Assembly: GCA_944386545.1 (NCBI GenBank)
Contig: CALXBK010000007.1
Coordinates: forward strand, 17,083-81,082
Direction: 5' to 3'
Source: an uncultured Ruminiclostridium sp.
GTDB taxonomy: Bacteria > Bacillota > Clostridia > Oscillospirales > Ruminococcaceae
DNA: 64,000 nucleotides
The translations under genes were made by a program, and so were the position numbers. The notes below the pieces were generated by a model. The model had not been told where the DNA came from. It searched no databases and saw nothing but the letters and a program-made list of their open reading frames with translations. Positions 1 through 8,513 of the stretch are shown in pieces (the stretch's first letter is position 1; every line of letters starts with the position of its first letter).

Positions 1-1
1 A

Positions 2-841
2 CGGCTTCAGGACCCGTTGGCAGAGCTTGTAAAGATTGATCCGAAGTCCATAGGCGTCGGACAGTATCAGCATGATATGCCGCCCGCAAGACTTTCGGAG
101 GCCCTCGGCGGAGTTGTTGAGGACAGCGTAAATAACGTCGGAGTTGATTTAAACACGGCTTCCGTTTCACTTTTAAGCTATGTTGCGGGTATCAGCTCGG
201 CAATAGCGAAAAACATAGTTCTTTACAGAGAGGAAAACGGAAAATTTACAAGCCGAAGCGAGCTTCTCAAGGTATCAAAGCTCGGTAAAAAAGCATTTGA
301 ACAATGCGCGGGCTTTATGAGAATACACAACGGCAAAAATCCGCTTGACAATACCTCCGTTCACCCTGAAAGCTATGAAGCGGCAAAGGCTCTGCTTGCA
401 AAGTGCGGCTTTGAATTAAGCGATGTCAGCGGCGGCGTTCCGAGGATAAAGGAGCAGACGGAGAAAATCGGTGTGAAAAAGCTCTCTGAGGAACTCGGTA
501 TCGGAGAGATGACGCTTTCCGACATTATTTCCGAGCTTGCAAAGCCGGGCAGAGATCCGAGAGATGAGCTTCCTCCTCCGCTTCTGCGTACCGATGTTGC
601 GGATATAAATTCCTTAAAGCCGGGTATGGTGCTTGAGGGTACGGTCAGAAATGTTATCGACTTCGGCGTATTTGTGGATATAGGCGTTCATCAAGACGGA
701 CTTGTACATATTTCCCGTATTTGCGACAGGTACATAAAGCACCCGCTTGAGGCTGTCAAGGTCGGGGATATTGTCAAGGTTAAGGTGCTTGATGTAGATA
801 CGGCAAAGAACAGAATTTCACTCACTATGAAAGGCATTTGA
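2..841 (+). CDS. tex: Tex-family RNA-binding transcription accessory protein, 3' part only
   Basis: The reading frame is open at the left edge, so only about 279 C-terminal residues are visible. The first in-frame initiation codon (TTG at 17) is internal to the family. A helix-hairpin-helix region (about residues 45-105, with G-I-S-S-A-I-A and the following K-L-G-K-K-A) is followed by a C-terminal S1 RNA-binding domain (last 75 residues, reading G-x-V-R-N-V-I-D-F-G-V-F-V-D-I-G). This order is the C-terminal architecture of Tex, a conserved nucleic-acid-binding protein linked to transcription and to toxin gene expression in some bacteria. The next gene starts 2 bases after the stop, so the two are probably cotranscribed. 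Confidence 0.9.
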   Translation, partial: RLQDPLAELVKIDPKSIGVGQYQHDMPPARLSEALGGVVEDSVNNVGVDLNTASVSLLSYVAGISSAIAKNIVLYREENGKFTSRSELLKVSKLGKKAFEQCAGFMRIHNGKNPLDNTSVHPESYEAAKALLAKCGFELSDVSGGVPRIKEQTEKIGVKKLSEELGIGEMTLSDIISELAKPGRDPRDELPPPLLRTDVADINSLKPGMVLEGTVRNVIDFGVFVDIGVHQDGLVHISRICDRYIKHPLEAVKVGDIVKVKVLDVDTAKNRISLTMKGI

Positions 842-842
842 A

Positions 843-1355
843 ATGATTAAAACAGCTTTGACATTAACAAGGGAAAATATCGAAAAATATGTAAAGTATC
901 TGCTTTTGGGCAAAACAAAGCTCTCTAAAGCAATGGTTATAATTTATGTTACGGTTATGCTTGCACTTTCTGCGGCGGCAGTAGTCTTTTCTGTGATAAC
1001 GGGTATGTTCTGGTTTATCGCGGTTGCAGTATGCTGCCTTCTGCTTATAGCTGCGGCTTTCGCATTTGTTATGTATACGGCAAAAAAATATACCGATGAG
1101 CTTTATAATTCAAATACCGACAGAGGCTTTGACGGTATTGAAATAACCGCAAGCTGTATCGTACTTACAAAAGGAGAGAAAAATGTAGGTATAATCGAGT
1201 GGAGCAATGTTTCCTCGGTTGATATTGTAAAGCAGACCGCCTTTATTACGGCAGAAGGCTATCTGCTGTGCTTTGAGCAAAACAGTATAACAGAAGGCAC
1301 GCTTGATGAGTTTATGCAGATTGTAAACGAAAAGCTGGTGAAACAGGGTGATTAA
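843..1355 (+). CDS. YcxB-like two-TM membrane protein of unknown function
   Basis: A 170-residue protein with two adjacent hydrophobic segments (about residues 30-53 and 55-77). A soluble C-terminal part follows, with alternating strands (G-I-E-I-T, I-V-L-T-K-G, I-I-E-W-S-N-V) resembling the YcxB-like domain found after a two-helix anchor in many Firmicute membrane proteins. No catalytic motif is visible. It sits between tex and queH with a 2-base gap upstream and an 8-base overlap downstream, so it is read in the same transcript. The family assignment is pattern recognition and the function is unknown. Confidence 0.65.
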   Translation: MIKTALTLTRENIEKYVKYLLLGKTKLSKAMVIIYVTVMLALSAAAVVFSVITGMFWFIAVAVCCLLLIAAAFAFVMYTAKKYTDELYNSNTDRGFDGIEITASCIVLTKGEKNVGIIEWSNVSSVDIVKQTAFITAEGYLLCFEQNSITEGTLDEFMQIVNEKLVKQGD

Positions 1356-1980
1356 CTACCAGCTAAAGACGGACGAAATCATAAAAAATCTCAAAAACAC
1401 CCCGTCCCTGCTTCTTCATGTGTGCTGTGCTCCTTGCAGCAGCTATGTGCTTGAATATCTGACGGAATACTTTGCTGTAACCGCATTTTTCTATAACCCG
1501 AATATCACGGAAAAAGAGGAATACGAAAAACGCAAGACAGAGCTTAAACGCTTTGTTTCTCAAAGAGAGTTCAGAAATCCCGTAAATATCATTGACGGCG
1601 ATTATGAGCCGGAGCTGTTCTTTGAAATCGCAAAGGGCATGGAAAAGCTGTGCGAGGGCACAGAGCGCTGTTTTCGCTGTTATGAGCTGCGACTTAGAAA
1701 AACCGCCGGGCTTGCAAAGAAAATGGGCGTTGATTTCTTTTGCACAACGCTATCGGTAAGTCCTCACAAAAATGCACAGAAGCTAAACGAAATCGGCGAA
1801 AGACTGAGCAATGAATACTCCGTGCCGTACCTTTTTTCTGATTTTAAGAAGAAAAACGGCTACAAGCGTTCCATTGAGCTTTCGGAGGAATACGGACTAT
1901 ACCGTCAGAATTACTGCGGCTGTATTTTCAGCAGGCAGAAAAATATTTTTAAAAATAGTCAAAAACAGTTGTCAAAATAA
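1348..1980 (+). CDS. queH: Epoxyqueuosine reductase QueH
   Basis: QueH carries out the last step of queuosine biosynthesis, reducing epoxyqueuosine to queuosine in the tRNA anticodon; it is the alternative to QueG. The 210-residue protein has the family's cysteine layout: H-V-C-C-A-P-C near residue 25, C-F-R-C-Y-E-L-R-L near residue 108, C-T-T-L-S-V-S-P-H-K-N near residue 131, and a C-G-C near residue 190. These cysteines bind the iron-sulfur cluster and iron centre. The GTG start at 1348 overlaps the preceding gene by 8 bases. No other queuosine genes are in the window, so the precursor pathway or salvage must be elsewhere. Confidence 0.9.
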   Translation: MINYQLKTDEIIKNLKNTPSLLLHVCCAPCSSYVLEYLTEYFAVTAFFYNPNITEKEEYEKRKTELKRFVSQREFRNPVNIIDGDYEPELFFEIAKGMEKLCEGTERCFRCYELRLRKTAGLAKKMGVDFFCTTLSVSPHKNAQKLNEIGERLSNEYSVPYLFSDFKKKNGYKRSIELSEEYGLYRQNYCGCIFSRQKNIFKNSQKQLSK

Positions 1981-1997
1981 GAAAAGTGTGCTAAAAT
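1969..1997 (+). promoter_or_regulatory. Promoter for the corA leader/corA unit
   Basis: TTGTCA at 1969-1974 and TAAAAT at 1992-1997 are separated by exactly 17 bases. The -35 box overlaps the last codons of queH. It would start transcription near 2004, giving corA an untranslated leader of about 130 nt. Confidence 0.6.
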
Positions 1998-2003
1998 AGA
2001 ATG

Positions 2004-2135
2004 AAATATGTATTTTTTTAAGAAATGAGGTGAACGGCGATGACTGCGGACCCATGCGGGAGATACTTGACAATAACCGAAATAAAAGCTGAAATCGCCG
2101 TTCTAAGGCGTTTTTAGCAGAAAACGAGGTACCTT
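2004..2135 (+). promoter_or_regulatory. Candidate structured regulatory leader upstream of corA
   Basis: AACGGCGAT at 2033-2041 is the perfect reverse complement of ATCGCCGTT at 2094-2102, a 9-bp long-range stem. The 3' arm overlaps CGCC (2096-2099), which can instead pair with GGCG (2107-2110) just before a run of five T (2111-2115), making a weak terminator-like hairpin. The two pairings exclude each other. A smaller CCC-ATGC-GGG hairpin lies at 2051-2060. A 25-codon ORF spans the structure. The layout resembles an attenuator responding to translation or to an ion, but it does not match any Mg2+ or Mn2+ riboswitch consensus I know. The regulatory role is inference. Confidence 0.4.
2040..2117 (+). 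CDS. Possible 25-residue leader peptide upstream of corA
   Basis: An ATG at 2040 is preceded by a good Shine-Dalgarno (GAGGTG at 2027-2032, 7 bases away) and opens a 25-codon frame ending in TAG at 2115-2117. The peptide begins M-T-A-D-P-C-G-R-Y-L and ends A-V-L-R-R-F. The stop codon lies at the end of a T run after a small GC hairpin, 18 bases before the corA start. It could be a regulatory leader peptide, as known for some Mg2+ transporter genes in enterobacteria, or a chance frame. I recognise no homologue. Confidence 0.35.
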   Translation: MTADPCGRYLTITEIKAEIAVLRRF

Positions 2136-3071
2136 ATGTTAAAATTTTACAAGACGGTAGGCAACGCCATAACAGAGCTTGACAGGCTCGAGCCCGGTTG
2201 CTGGGTATCGGCAATCGCGCCTACCGAAACAGAGATTTCCACTCTTGAGCAGGAGCTTGGAATAGACAGAGATTACATCCTTTCCGCTTTGGACGAGGAG
2301 GAAACCTCACGTATCGAAAGCGATGACGGACAGACGCTGATTGTCCTTGACTATCCCGTTGCGGAAAAGGTACATGACAAAGAGGATACCATAAGCTATT
2401 ACACAACACCTATGGGTATTATTTTTACAAACAGCAATGTTGTCACCGTATGCTTAAAGGAAAACGTCATCATTGACGAGTTTTCAAAGGGCGTTGTAAA
2501 GGGAATACAAACTCAGTTCAGAACAAGGTTTGTTTTCCATATTCTTTTAAGAATTGCGAGCAAATACCTGTTGTTCTTAAAGCAAATCGACAAGCTTTCC
2601 AATTATGTCGAGTCACAGCTCCACAAGTCCATGAAGAACAAGGAGCTTATTCAGCTTTTAGGACTTGAAAAGTCGCTGGTATATTTTTCGACCTCGCTTA
2701 AATCTACCGAAACCGTGCTTGAAAAGATATTGAGAGGCAGAGTAATAAAGCTTTACGAGGAGGATCAGGAGCTTCTTGAAGACGTTCTTATCGAGGTAAA
2801 GCAGGCAATTGAGATGAGCAATATCTATTCAAACATTCTTTCGGGTACTATGGACGCTTTTGCAAGCGTTATTTCAAACAACCTGAACATTGTCATGAAA
2901 GTGCTTACGGTTATCACGATTGTAATGTCCGTCCCTACGATGGTGTTCAGCTTTTACGGCATGAATGTGGTGGACCTGCCGATGCCGTTCACATGGTTCC
3001 CGCTTGTGATTTCCGTTGTGCTTGCGGTAATCGTTGCAATTGTGATTACAAGAAATAAATTTTATAAATAG
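2136..3071 (+). CDS. corA: CorA-family divalent metal ion transporter
   Basis: CorA proteins are pentameric inner-membrane channels for Mg2+ and sometimes Co2+ or Ni2+. This 311-residue protein has the expected large cytoplasmic N-terminal domain (residues 1 to about 245). Two C-terminal transmembrane helices follow, with the diagnostic Y-G-M-N loop between them near residues 274-277. The tail is short and basic (ending R-N-K-F-Y-K), typical of the YfjQ-like group. It starts at an ATG with a GAGGT ribosome site and is preceded by its own promoter and a candidate regulatory leader. Ion specificity cannot be read from sequence. Confidence 0.9.
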   Translation: MLKFYKTVGNAITELDRLEPGCWVSAIAPTETEISTLEQELGIDRDYILSALDEEETSRIESDDGQTLIVLDYPVAEKVHDKEDTISYYTTPMGIIFTNSNVVTVCLKENVIIDEFSKGVVKGIQTQFRTRFVFHILLRIASKYLLFLKQIDKLSNYVESQLHKSMKNKELIQLLGLEKSLVYFSTSLKSTETVLEKILRGRVIKLYEEDQELLEDVLIEVKQAIEMSNIYSNILSGTMDAFASVISNNLNIVMKVLTVITIVMSVPTMVFSFYGMNVVDLPMPFTWFPLVISVVLAVIVAIVITRNKFYK

Positions 3072-3085
3072 CTTCGGAGGCTGTA

Positions 3086-3841
3086 ATGGAAAAGATAAAA
3101 ATTACGGTAAGCGGTCACTCGTTTTATCTTAAAACCGATGATCCGAAAAAGCTCAGCGAAATTTCCGAGATGCTTCAGAGAAAAATGGATAAGCTCAGCG
3201 ATAAAGCGCCCTCAATGTCACTTACCGACGTTGCAATAATGGTTGCGCTTGATTTGGCGGACGAGAACTATTCAAGCTCTAAGAAGCTGAGTGAGGCGCA
3301 GAGCATGATAACCTACACACAAAAGCTTGAAGAACAGTCAAAACAGCTGTGCGAGCAGGCAAAGCAAAGGGTAGAGGAGCTTCAGGGCGAGCTTTCAAAA
3401 GCTGCTTCCGAGGTTTCTTCTCTGAAAATTAGCCTTTCAGAGTCTCAGACAGAGCTTTCCGCACTGAAATCCGAGCTTTCAAAGGTTGATTTTGAGGCTG
3501 AAACAAGGCTCAGCAATGAAAACCGCCGCCTTGTTGAAAAAATCAAGGAGCTTGAGCAGAAGAACGCAAGAATGGAGGACGCCTGGAACAAGCTGAAATC
3601 CAATCAGAACAGATCGGGTGAAAACAGCTTTTCCGAGGCAGAAAAGCGAGAGCTTCTCACCCGTATAGAACAGCTCAGCTCTACCGTATCCGCTTATGAA
3701 AAGACCTTTGACGAATACGCAAATCAGCGCAACGCAGAGGTGGACGACCTTAACGAAAAGCTCAATACATTAAGAAAAAAATACTCGGATTTAAGCGACC
3801 GCATGAATGAAATCATCGGCGACGGTCAGATGACTTTATGA
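3086..3841 (+). CDS. zapA: ZapA-like cell division protein with a long coiled-coil extension
   Basis: ZapA binds and bundles FtsZ filaments at the division site. The first 70 residues carry the ZapA signature (I-T-V-S-G-H-S-F-Y-L followed by a helix with A-I-M-V-A-L-D-L-A-D). The protein is 251 residues long where a classical ZapA is about 90-110. The extra length is a charged, heptad-rich coiled coil (about residues 75-245, many E/K/L/S repeats). Such extended forms occur in Clostridia. A GGAGG site sits 9 bases before the ATG. The stop overlaps the next start (ATGA), so translation is probably coupled to the U32 gene. Confidence 0.75.
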   Translation: MEKIKITVSGHSFYLKTDDPKKLSEISEMLQRKMDKLSDKAPSMSLTDVAIMVALDLADENYSSSKKLSEAQSMITYTQKLEEQSKQLCEQAKQRVEELQGELSKAASEVSSLKISLSESQTELSALKSELSKVDFEAETRLSNENRRLVEKIKELEQKNARMEDAWNKLKSNQNRSGENSFSEAEKRELLTRIEQLSSTVSAYEKTFDEYANQRNAEVDDLNEKLNTLRKKYSDLSDRMNEIIGDGQMTL

Positions 3842-5883
3842 GCGAAATACTTGCGCCCTGCAAGGGGCTTGAAAGCATTACTGCCGCAATAAATGCGGGG
3901 GCTGATGCCGTTTATCTCGGAGAAAAGAACTTTTCCGCAAGGAAAAACGCCGATAATTTTGACTACGCTGAGCTTTGCGAGGCTGTAAGGCTGTGTCATT
4001 ACAGCTCTGTAAAGGTTTATGTTACACTTAATACGCTCGTTTTCGACAAAGAAATTCCTTTGCTTTGCAAAGCCGTGGAGGAATGTGCCAAGGCGGGCGT
4101 TGACGCATTTATAGTGCAGGATTTGGGCGTGGCGGCACTCTGCCGTAAAATTGCGCCTGACTTGCCGCTTCATGCTTCAACCCAGATGACGGTTAATTCG
4201 CCTTTAGGTGCAATTGCGGCAAAAAAGTTCGGCTTTTCGAGGGTAGTGCTCGGCAGAGAGCTTTCAAAAGAGCAGATACAGAATATTATTGATTTTTGCG
4301 ATATAGAAACCGAGGTTTTTGTTCACGGTGCGCTGTGCGTATGTGTAAGCGGTCAATGCTATATGAGCGCTATGCTCGGCGGCAGAAGCGGAAACAGGGG
4401 ACTTTGCGCCCAGCCCTGCCGTCTTAACTTTACCTGCGGGGACAGGGAGAATGTTCTTTCACTCAAGGATTTATCCCTTATAGACAAGCTTTGCGAGCTT
4501 AAAGAAATGGGCGTTGCGTCCTTTAAAATAGAGGGCAGAATGAAGCGTCCCGAATATGTTGCGGCGGCGGTAAGCTGTTGCAGACAGTCGCTTGACGGCG
4601 AGCCTTACGATTTTGAAATGCTCAGGAGCGCATTCTCAAGAAGCGGCTTTACAAGCGGCTATTTTGATGATGATTTTCATAATATGCAGGGAATACGCAC
4701 AAAGGAGGATGTTACTGCGGCCTCCTCTCAATTCCTCGGCGTAATGCGGAGGCTTTACGATAAGCCTTTCAAGCGTTATAAAACAGATATATCCGCAAAA
4801 ATCAAAAGAGGGAATGATGTGCTTGTTACCGCCTGTGCCAACGGTGAAACGGTACAGGTAACAGCCGAGCCTCCCGAGGAAGCGGTAAAACGGCCGATTA
4901 GTGAAGAATGGGTTGTATCGCAGCTTTCAAAGCTCGGCGGTACGGTGTATTTCCCGGGAAAAGTAACGGCAAGCGTTGATGATGGCTTGTCGTTGTCTGC
5001 GGCAGTACTTAATTCCTTGCGCAGAGATTGTGTAGAGGAGCTTTCCGAAAAAATTCTGCAAAAGAATACTCCCCGCTATAAAATAAACTCTTTTACGGAA
5101 GAAAAAATTAACTGCCGTACAGCAGTCGCAAATAAGCTCAGATGTGAGGTTTCAAACGCTTCCCAGCTTGAGAAAGCGCTGGAGATAAACGAATTTTCGT
5201 ATATCTATGCGCCTGCTTCACTGCTTTCGGAAAAAACTCCCGACAAATCAAGGATAATTGCCCTCCCGCCCGTTTTTCTATCGGACTGTGAGGAGCAGGC
5301 TGAGAGCCGTTTTCTCACATTAAAGCAACAAGGCTTTGAGCATATCGGCGTATATACGCTGTCGCATATTGAGCTTGCTTCAAGGCTGGGGCTTACTTTA
5401 CACGGTATGTTCAGATTAAACGCCGCAAACCGTTATGCTTTGTCGGAATATAAAAAGCTCGGACTGTCCGATACGGTGCTGTCGATAGAGCTGTTGATGT
5501 CTGACGCGGTTGATTTGTGCAGACAAAGCGAAATTCCCTGCGGTATACTTAGTTACGGCAGAATACCGCTTATGATAACTCGCCGCTGTCCGATAAACGA
5601 CGGCAAGCCCTGCGGAGAAGCAAAGAAAAAGAGCTGTCCTCACAGCATTACCGACCGCAAGGGAAACAGCTTTATCTGTATGTGCAATGACAATACGGCG
5701 GAAATATTCAATCCCGATGTGCTTACACTTTCGGATAAGAAAAAGGATACCCAAAAATTTGATTTTTCACTTTTAAAATTTACCGACGAAACGGACATAA
5801 GGGCGGCGCTTAATTCGTATCTTGACGGCGGAAAACCGTCAGGCAGAGTGACCGCGGGACTTTATTACAGAGGAGTGCTTTAA
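3838..5883 (+). CDS. Peptidase U32 family protein with C-terminal DUF3656-type region (RlhA/TrhP-like)
   Basis: A 681-residue U32-family protein. It begins with the family pattern G-A-D-A-V-Y-L-G near residue 22. The core motif around residues 160-200 has the cysteine-rich stretch H-G-A-L-C-V-C-V-S-G-Q-C and C-A-Q-P-C. U32 members called peptidases or collagenases include RlhA and TrhP, which act in prephenate-dependent hydroxylation of 23S rRNA and tRNA. The long C-terminal half with further cysteines (C-P-I-N-D-G-K-P-C and C-M-C) matches the larger, RlhA-like form. An RNA-modification role is therefore more likely than proteolysis. It overlaps zapA by 4 bases and dut by 1. Confidence 0.8.
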   Translation: MSEILAPCKGLESITAAINAGADAVYLGEKNFSARKNADNFDYAELCEAVRLCHYSSVKVYVTLNTLVFDKEIPLLCKAVEECAKAGVDAFIVQDLGVAALCRKIAPDLPLHASTQMTVNSPLGAIAAKKFGFSRVVLGRELSKEQIQNIIDFCDIETEVFVHGALCVCVSGQCYMSAMLGGRSGNRGLCAQPCRLNFTCGDRENVLSLKDLSLIDKLCELKEMGVASFKIEGRMKRPEYVAAAVSCCRQSLDGEPYDFEMLRSAFSRSGFTSGYFDDDFHNMQGIRTKEDVTAASSQFLGVMRRLYDKPFKRYKTDISAKIKRGNDVLVTACANGETVQVTAEPPEEAVKRPISEEWVVSQLSKLGGTVYFPGKVTASVDDGLSLSAAVLNSLRRDCVEELSEKILQKNTPRYKINSFTEEKINCRTAVANKLRCEVSNASQLEKALEINEFSYIYAPASLLSEKTPDKSRIIALPPVFLSDCEEQAESRFLTLKQQGFEHIGVYTLSHIELASRLGLTLHGMFRLNAANRYALSEYKKLGLSDTVLSIELLMSDAVDLCRQSEIPCGILSYGRIPLMITRRCPINDGKPCGEAKKKSCPHSITDRKGNSFICMCNDNTAEIFNPDVLTLSDKKKDTQKFDFSLLKFTDETDIRAALNSYLDGGKPSGRVTAGLYYRGVL

Positions 5884-6320
5884 TGAACGTTAAAATTAAA
5901 AAGCTCAGCGAAAACGCAACACTGCCGATGAGGGCAACGCCTTTGAGCGCGGGCGCTGATTTGTACGCCTGCACGGACAGTGATATAACTCTTAATCCCG
6001 GTGAGCGCATACTCGTACCCACGGGCATAGCGGCGGCTATTCCGAATGGGTACGGCGGCTTTGTCTTTCCGAGAAGCGGAACAGCGTCAAAGTACGGCAT
6101 TACTCTTTCAAACTGCGTCGGTGTTATTGACAGCGATTACAGGGGAGAAATAAAAATTCCCGTTGTAAACTTAGGACAGGAACAATTCGTTATAAAAAGC
6201 GGCGACAGAATAGCCCAGCTTGTAATTATGCCGATTGATCTGACGGAGTTTTCGGTATGCTCCGAGCTTGATGAAACGGACAGGGGAGAGGGCGGCTTCG
6301 GCTCTACGGGTAAGAGATAA
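5883..6320 (+). CDS. dut: Deoxyuridine 5'-triphosphate nucleotidohydrolase
   Basis: dUTPase hydrolyses dUTP to dUMP and pyrophosphate, keeping uracil out of DNA and feeding thymidylate synthesis. This 145-residue trimeric-type enzyme shows all five motifs in order: A-G-A-D-L-Y-A, P-R-S-G-T-A-S-K-Y-G, G-V-I-D-S-D-Y-R-G-E-I, G-D-R-I-A-Q-L-V, and the C-terminal R-G-E-G-G-F-G-S-T-G that closes over the active site. Length is normal. The ATG overlaps the U32 stop codon by one base (TAATG), so the two are cotranscribed. Confidence 0.96.
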   Translation: MNVKIKKLSENATLPMRATPLSAGADLYACTDSDITLNPGERILVPTGIAAAIPNGYGGFVFPRSGTASKYGITLSNCVGVIDSDYRGEIKIPVVNLGQEQFVIKSGDRIAQLVIMPIDLTEFSVCSELDETDRGEGGFGSTGKR

Positions 6321-6386
6321 TGCAAATTGCATAAATATTGCCTCAATTTCACTGATAATTTATTTATTTTTGAATTTAAATTTTTA

Positions 6387-6415
6387 TTGTATGGAAGCGC
6401 AAAAAGTGGTATAAT
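6387..6415 (+). promoter_or_regulatory. Promoter for the mreB-mrdA cluster
   Basis: TTGTAT at 6387-6392 and a perfect TATAAT at 6410-6415 are separated by 17 bases. The predicted start gives mreB a leader of about 110 nt in the 214-base gap after dut. Confidence 0.55.
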
Positions 6416-6534
6416 ATTAAACGTATCGTGAACAGTTGTGCAACGCTGTACGATTATGCACGGTGTTGCATTTATATTGATTACACTTTGCGGTATTCTT
6501 CCGCAATTGATATAAAGAAAGGGACGGTCACAAA

Positions 6535-7560
6535 ATGTTTTCAAAGGATATAGGAATTGACTTAGGCACAGCGAACACTCTCGTTTACATGAGAGGAAAG
6601 GGAATAATTATCAGAGAGCCGAGCGTTGTTGCTGTTGATGTAAAGATGGACAGAGTGCGTTATGTCGGACAGGAGGCAAAGGACGTAATAGGCCGTACAC
6701 CCGGTTCTATCGTTGCGGTAAGACCGCTTAAGGACGGCGTAATCGCAGACTTTGACATGACTACGAGCATGCTCCAGGAATTTATCAAAAAGGCGCTCAA
6801 GGGCAGAGCCTTTTCCCATTCAAGAGTGCGTGTAATTATCTGTATTCCGTCAGGCGTAACAGCCGTTGAACGCAGAGCCGTAAAGGAAGCAACACAGAAT
6901 GCGGGCGCAAAGCGCGTATCCATTATTGAAGAACCTATGGCTGCGGCTATCGGCGCGGGACTTCCCGTTGCAGAGCCTACGGGCAGTATGATTGTCGATA
7001 TAGGCGGCGGTACAAGCGAGGTTGCGGTTATTTCGCTTGGCGGTATCGTTACCTCCCGTTCAGTAAGAGTTGCAGGTGATGAATTTGATTCTTCAATCAT
7101 CAACTATATCAAGAAGAAATACAACCTTCTGATAGGTGAAAGAACGGCGGAAAACATCAAGATGGCAATCGGCTCGGCGTATCCTTACAGCGACAACGAG
7201 CCTTCCATGGATATAAAGGGCAGAAACCTGCTTAACGGACTTCCCGAAAACATTACCGTAACATCGGAAGAAATAAGAGAAGCTCTTTCAGAGCCCTTGA
7301 GCCACGTAATCGAGGCTATAAAGGTTACCCTTGAAAAGACTCCCCCGGAGCTTGCGGCAGATATAATCGACCAGGGCATCATGCTTGCGGGCGGCGGTGC
7401 GTTGCTGAAGGGATTGGATCTTCTCATTCACGCTGAAACAGGTATGCCTGTAAAGGTTGCGGAAAGACCGCTTGACTGCGTTGCAGACGGTACGGGTAAG
7501 GTGCTTGAAAACATTGATAAGCTCGTTGACGTGCTTACAGACGACGACACGAGATATTAA
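6535..7560 (+). CDS. mreB: Rod shape-determining actin homologue MreB
   Basis: MreB forms membrane-associated filaments that guide the elongasome making lateral cell wall. The 341-residue protein has the actin-fold signatures: phosphate-1 loop D-L-G-T-A-N-T-L near residue 9, phosphate-2 D-I-G-G-G-T-S-E near residue 155, and the adenosine motif A-G-G-G-A-L-L-K-G near residue 284. Length is standard. It is first in a shape cluster (mreB, mreC, mreD, mrdA). The 104-base gap to mreC holds a perfect 13-bp hairpin, which may set different levels for mreB and the downstream genes. Confidence 0.96.
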   Translation: MFSKDIGIDLGTANTLVYMRGKGIIIREPSVVAVDVKMDRVRYVGQEAKDVIGRTPGSIVAVRPLKDGVIADFDMTTSMLQEFIKKALKGRAFSHSRVRVIICIPSGVTAVERRAVKEATQNAGAKRVSIIEEPMAAAIGAGLPVAEPTGSMIVDIGGGTSEVAVISLGGIVTSRSVRVAGDEFDSSIINYIKKKYNLLIGERTAENIKMAIGSAYPYSDNEPSMDIKGRNLLNGLPENITVTSEEIREALSEPLSHVIEAIKVTLEKTPPELAADIIDQGIMLAGGGALLKGLDLLIHAETGMPVKVAERPLDCVADGTGKVLENIDKLVDVLTDDDTRY

Positions 7561-7578
7561 TTGCCATAAACAGAAGAT

Positions 7579-7610
7579 TTATGACTAACCGAAAATACGG
7601 TTAGTCATAA
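7579..7610 (+). other. Perfect 13-bp hairpin between mreB and mreC
   Basis: TTATGACTAACCG (7579-7591) pairs without mismatch with CGGTTAGTCATAA (7598-7610) around a 6-base AAAATA loop. No T run follows on the plus strand, so it is not a classic intrinsic terminator. It may protect the mreB mRNA 3' end or act as a leaky terminator. Confidence 0.7.
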
Positions 7611-7664
7611 TGTGTTATTATAAGGACAATACATACTTGCGTTTTTTGATTGAAAGGTTATCTT

Positions 7665-8513
7665 ATGCGGGATTTTTTCAGCGGTTTTAAATTCAAGATA
7701 ATAGTATGTGTTTTTGCCGTCGTGCTGGGCGTGGTTATCTATGCCGCAGTTTCGGGCGGCTTTGCCGCGTTTCCGCAGGCTCTGCTGAACACGATAGGAA
7801 AGCCCTTTGTTGCAGTTTCAAACGCTGTTTCGCAGTGGGTTGAGGATTCTATCGACAAGTTTGTCAACGCCGATAATTACAAAAACGAAAACGAGGAGCT
7901 GAAGAATAAGCTCAACGAGATGTATCAGCAGATAATAGACCTTGAAAGGGTTGAAGAAGAAAACCGACAACTTAAAGAAATGCTGAAAATCAAGGAGGAA
8001 AACGAGGATTTCGAGTTTTCTCCCCCTTGCAGTATAATAGCGCGTAATTCAAACGACGCTTACAGCGGCTTTACCATTGACAGAGGCTCGGACGACGGAA
8101 TTTCGCTGTACGATCCCGTAATGAACGCAAACGGTCTTGTCGGCATGGTAACGGAGATAGCACCTACCTATTCAAAGGTCACGACCGTGCTTTCCGATGA
8201 AATAAATGTCGGCGTGATCACCTTTGAAACAAAATCCGTTGGTATAATTGACAATGATGTACAGCACGCAAACGACGGACATTGCCTCATGAGCTATATA
8301 GACAAGGACAGCGAGATTAAAAACGGCGAGATAGTAAAATCCGCCGCCGGCGTTGTTTTCCCGGGAAATTTGCTTATAGGAACTGTCAAGGAGGTTTACA
8401 GCGACCAGAACGGGCTTTCCCTTCACGCTGTAATTGAGCCTGCCGTAGATGTAAGGACGATAACCGACTGCGTTGTTATTACAAGCTTTAAAGGGCAGGG
8501 TGTTGCGGACTGA
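7665..8513 (+). CDS. mreC: Rod shape-determining protein MreC
   Basis: MreC links MreB, MreD, RodA and PBP2 in the elongation complex. The 282-residue protein has a short cytoplasmic N-terminus, one transmembrane helix (about residues 11-30), an extracytoplasmic coiled coil (about 68-110, rich in E/K/L), and a C-terminal beta domain with D-R-G-S-D-D-G-I and N-G-L-V-G-M-V. I chose ATG 7665 over an upstream TTG at 7650 because GAAAGG (7652-7657) is correctly spaced for it. It overlaps the mreD start by one base. Confidence 0.92.
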   Translation: MRDFFSGFKFKIIVCVFAVVLGVVIYAAVSGGFAAFPQALLNTIGKPFVAVSNAVSQWVEDSIDKFVNADNYKNENEELKNKLNEMYQQIIDLERVEEENRQLKEMLKIKEENEDFEFSPPCSIIARNSNDAYSGFTIDRGSDDGISLYDPVMNANGLVGMVTEIAPTYSKVTTVLSDEINVGVITFETKSVGIIDNDVQHANDGHCLMSYIDKDSEIKNGEIVKSAAGVVFPGNLLIGTVKEVYSDQNGLSLHAVIEPAVDVRTITDCVVITSFKGQGVAD

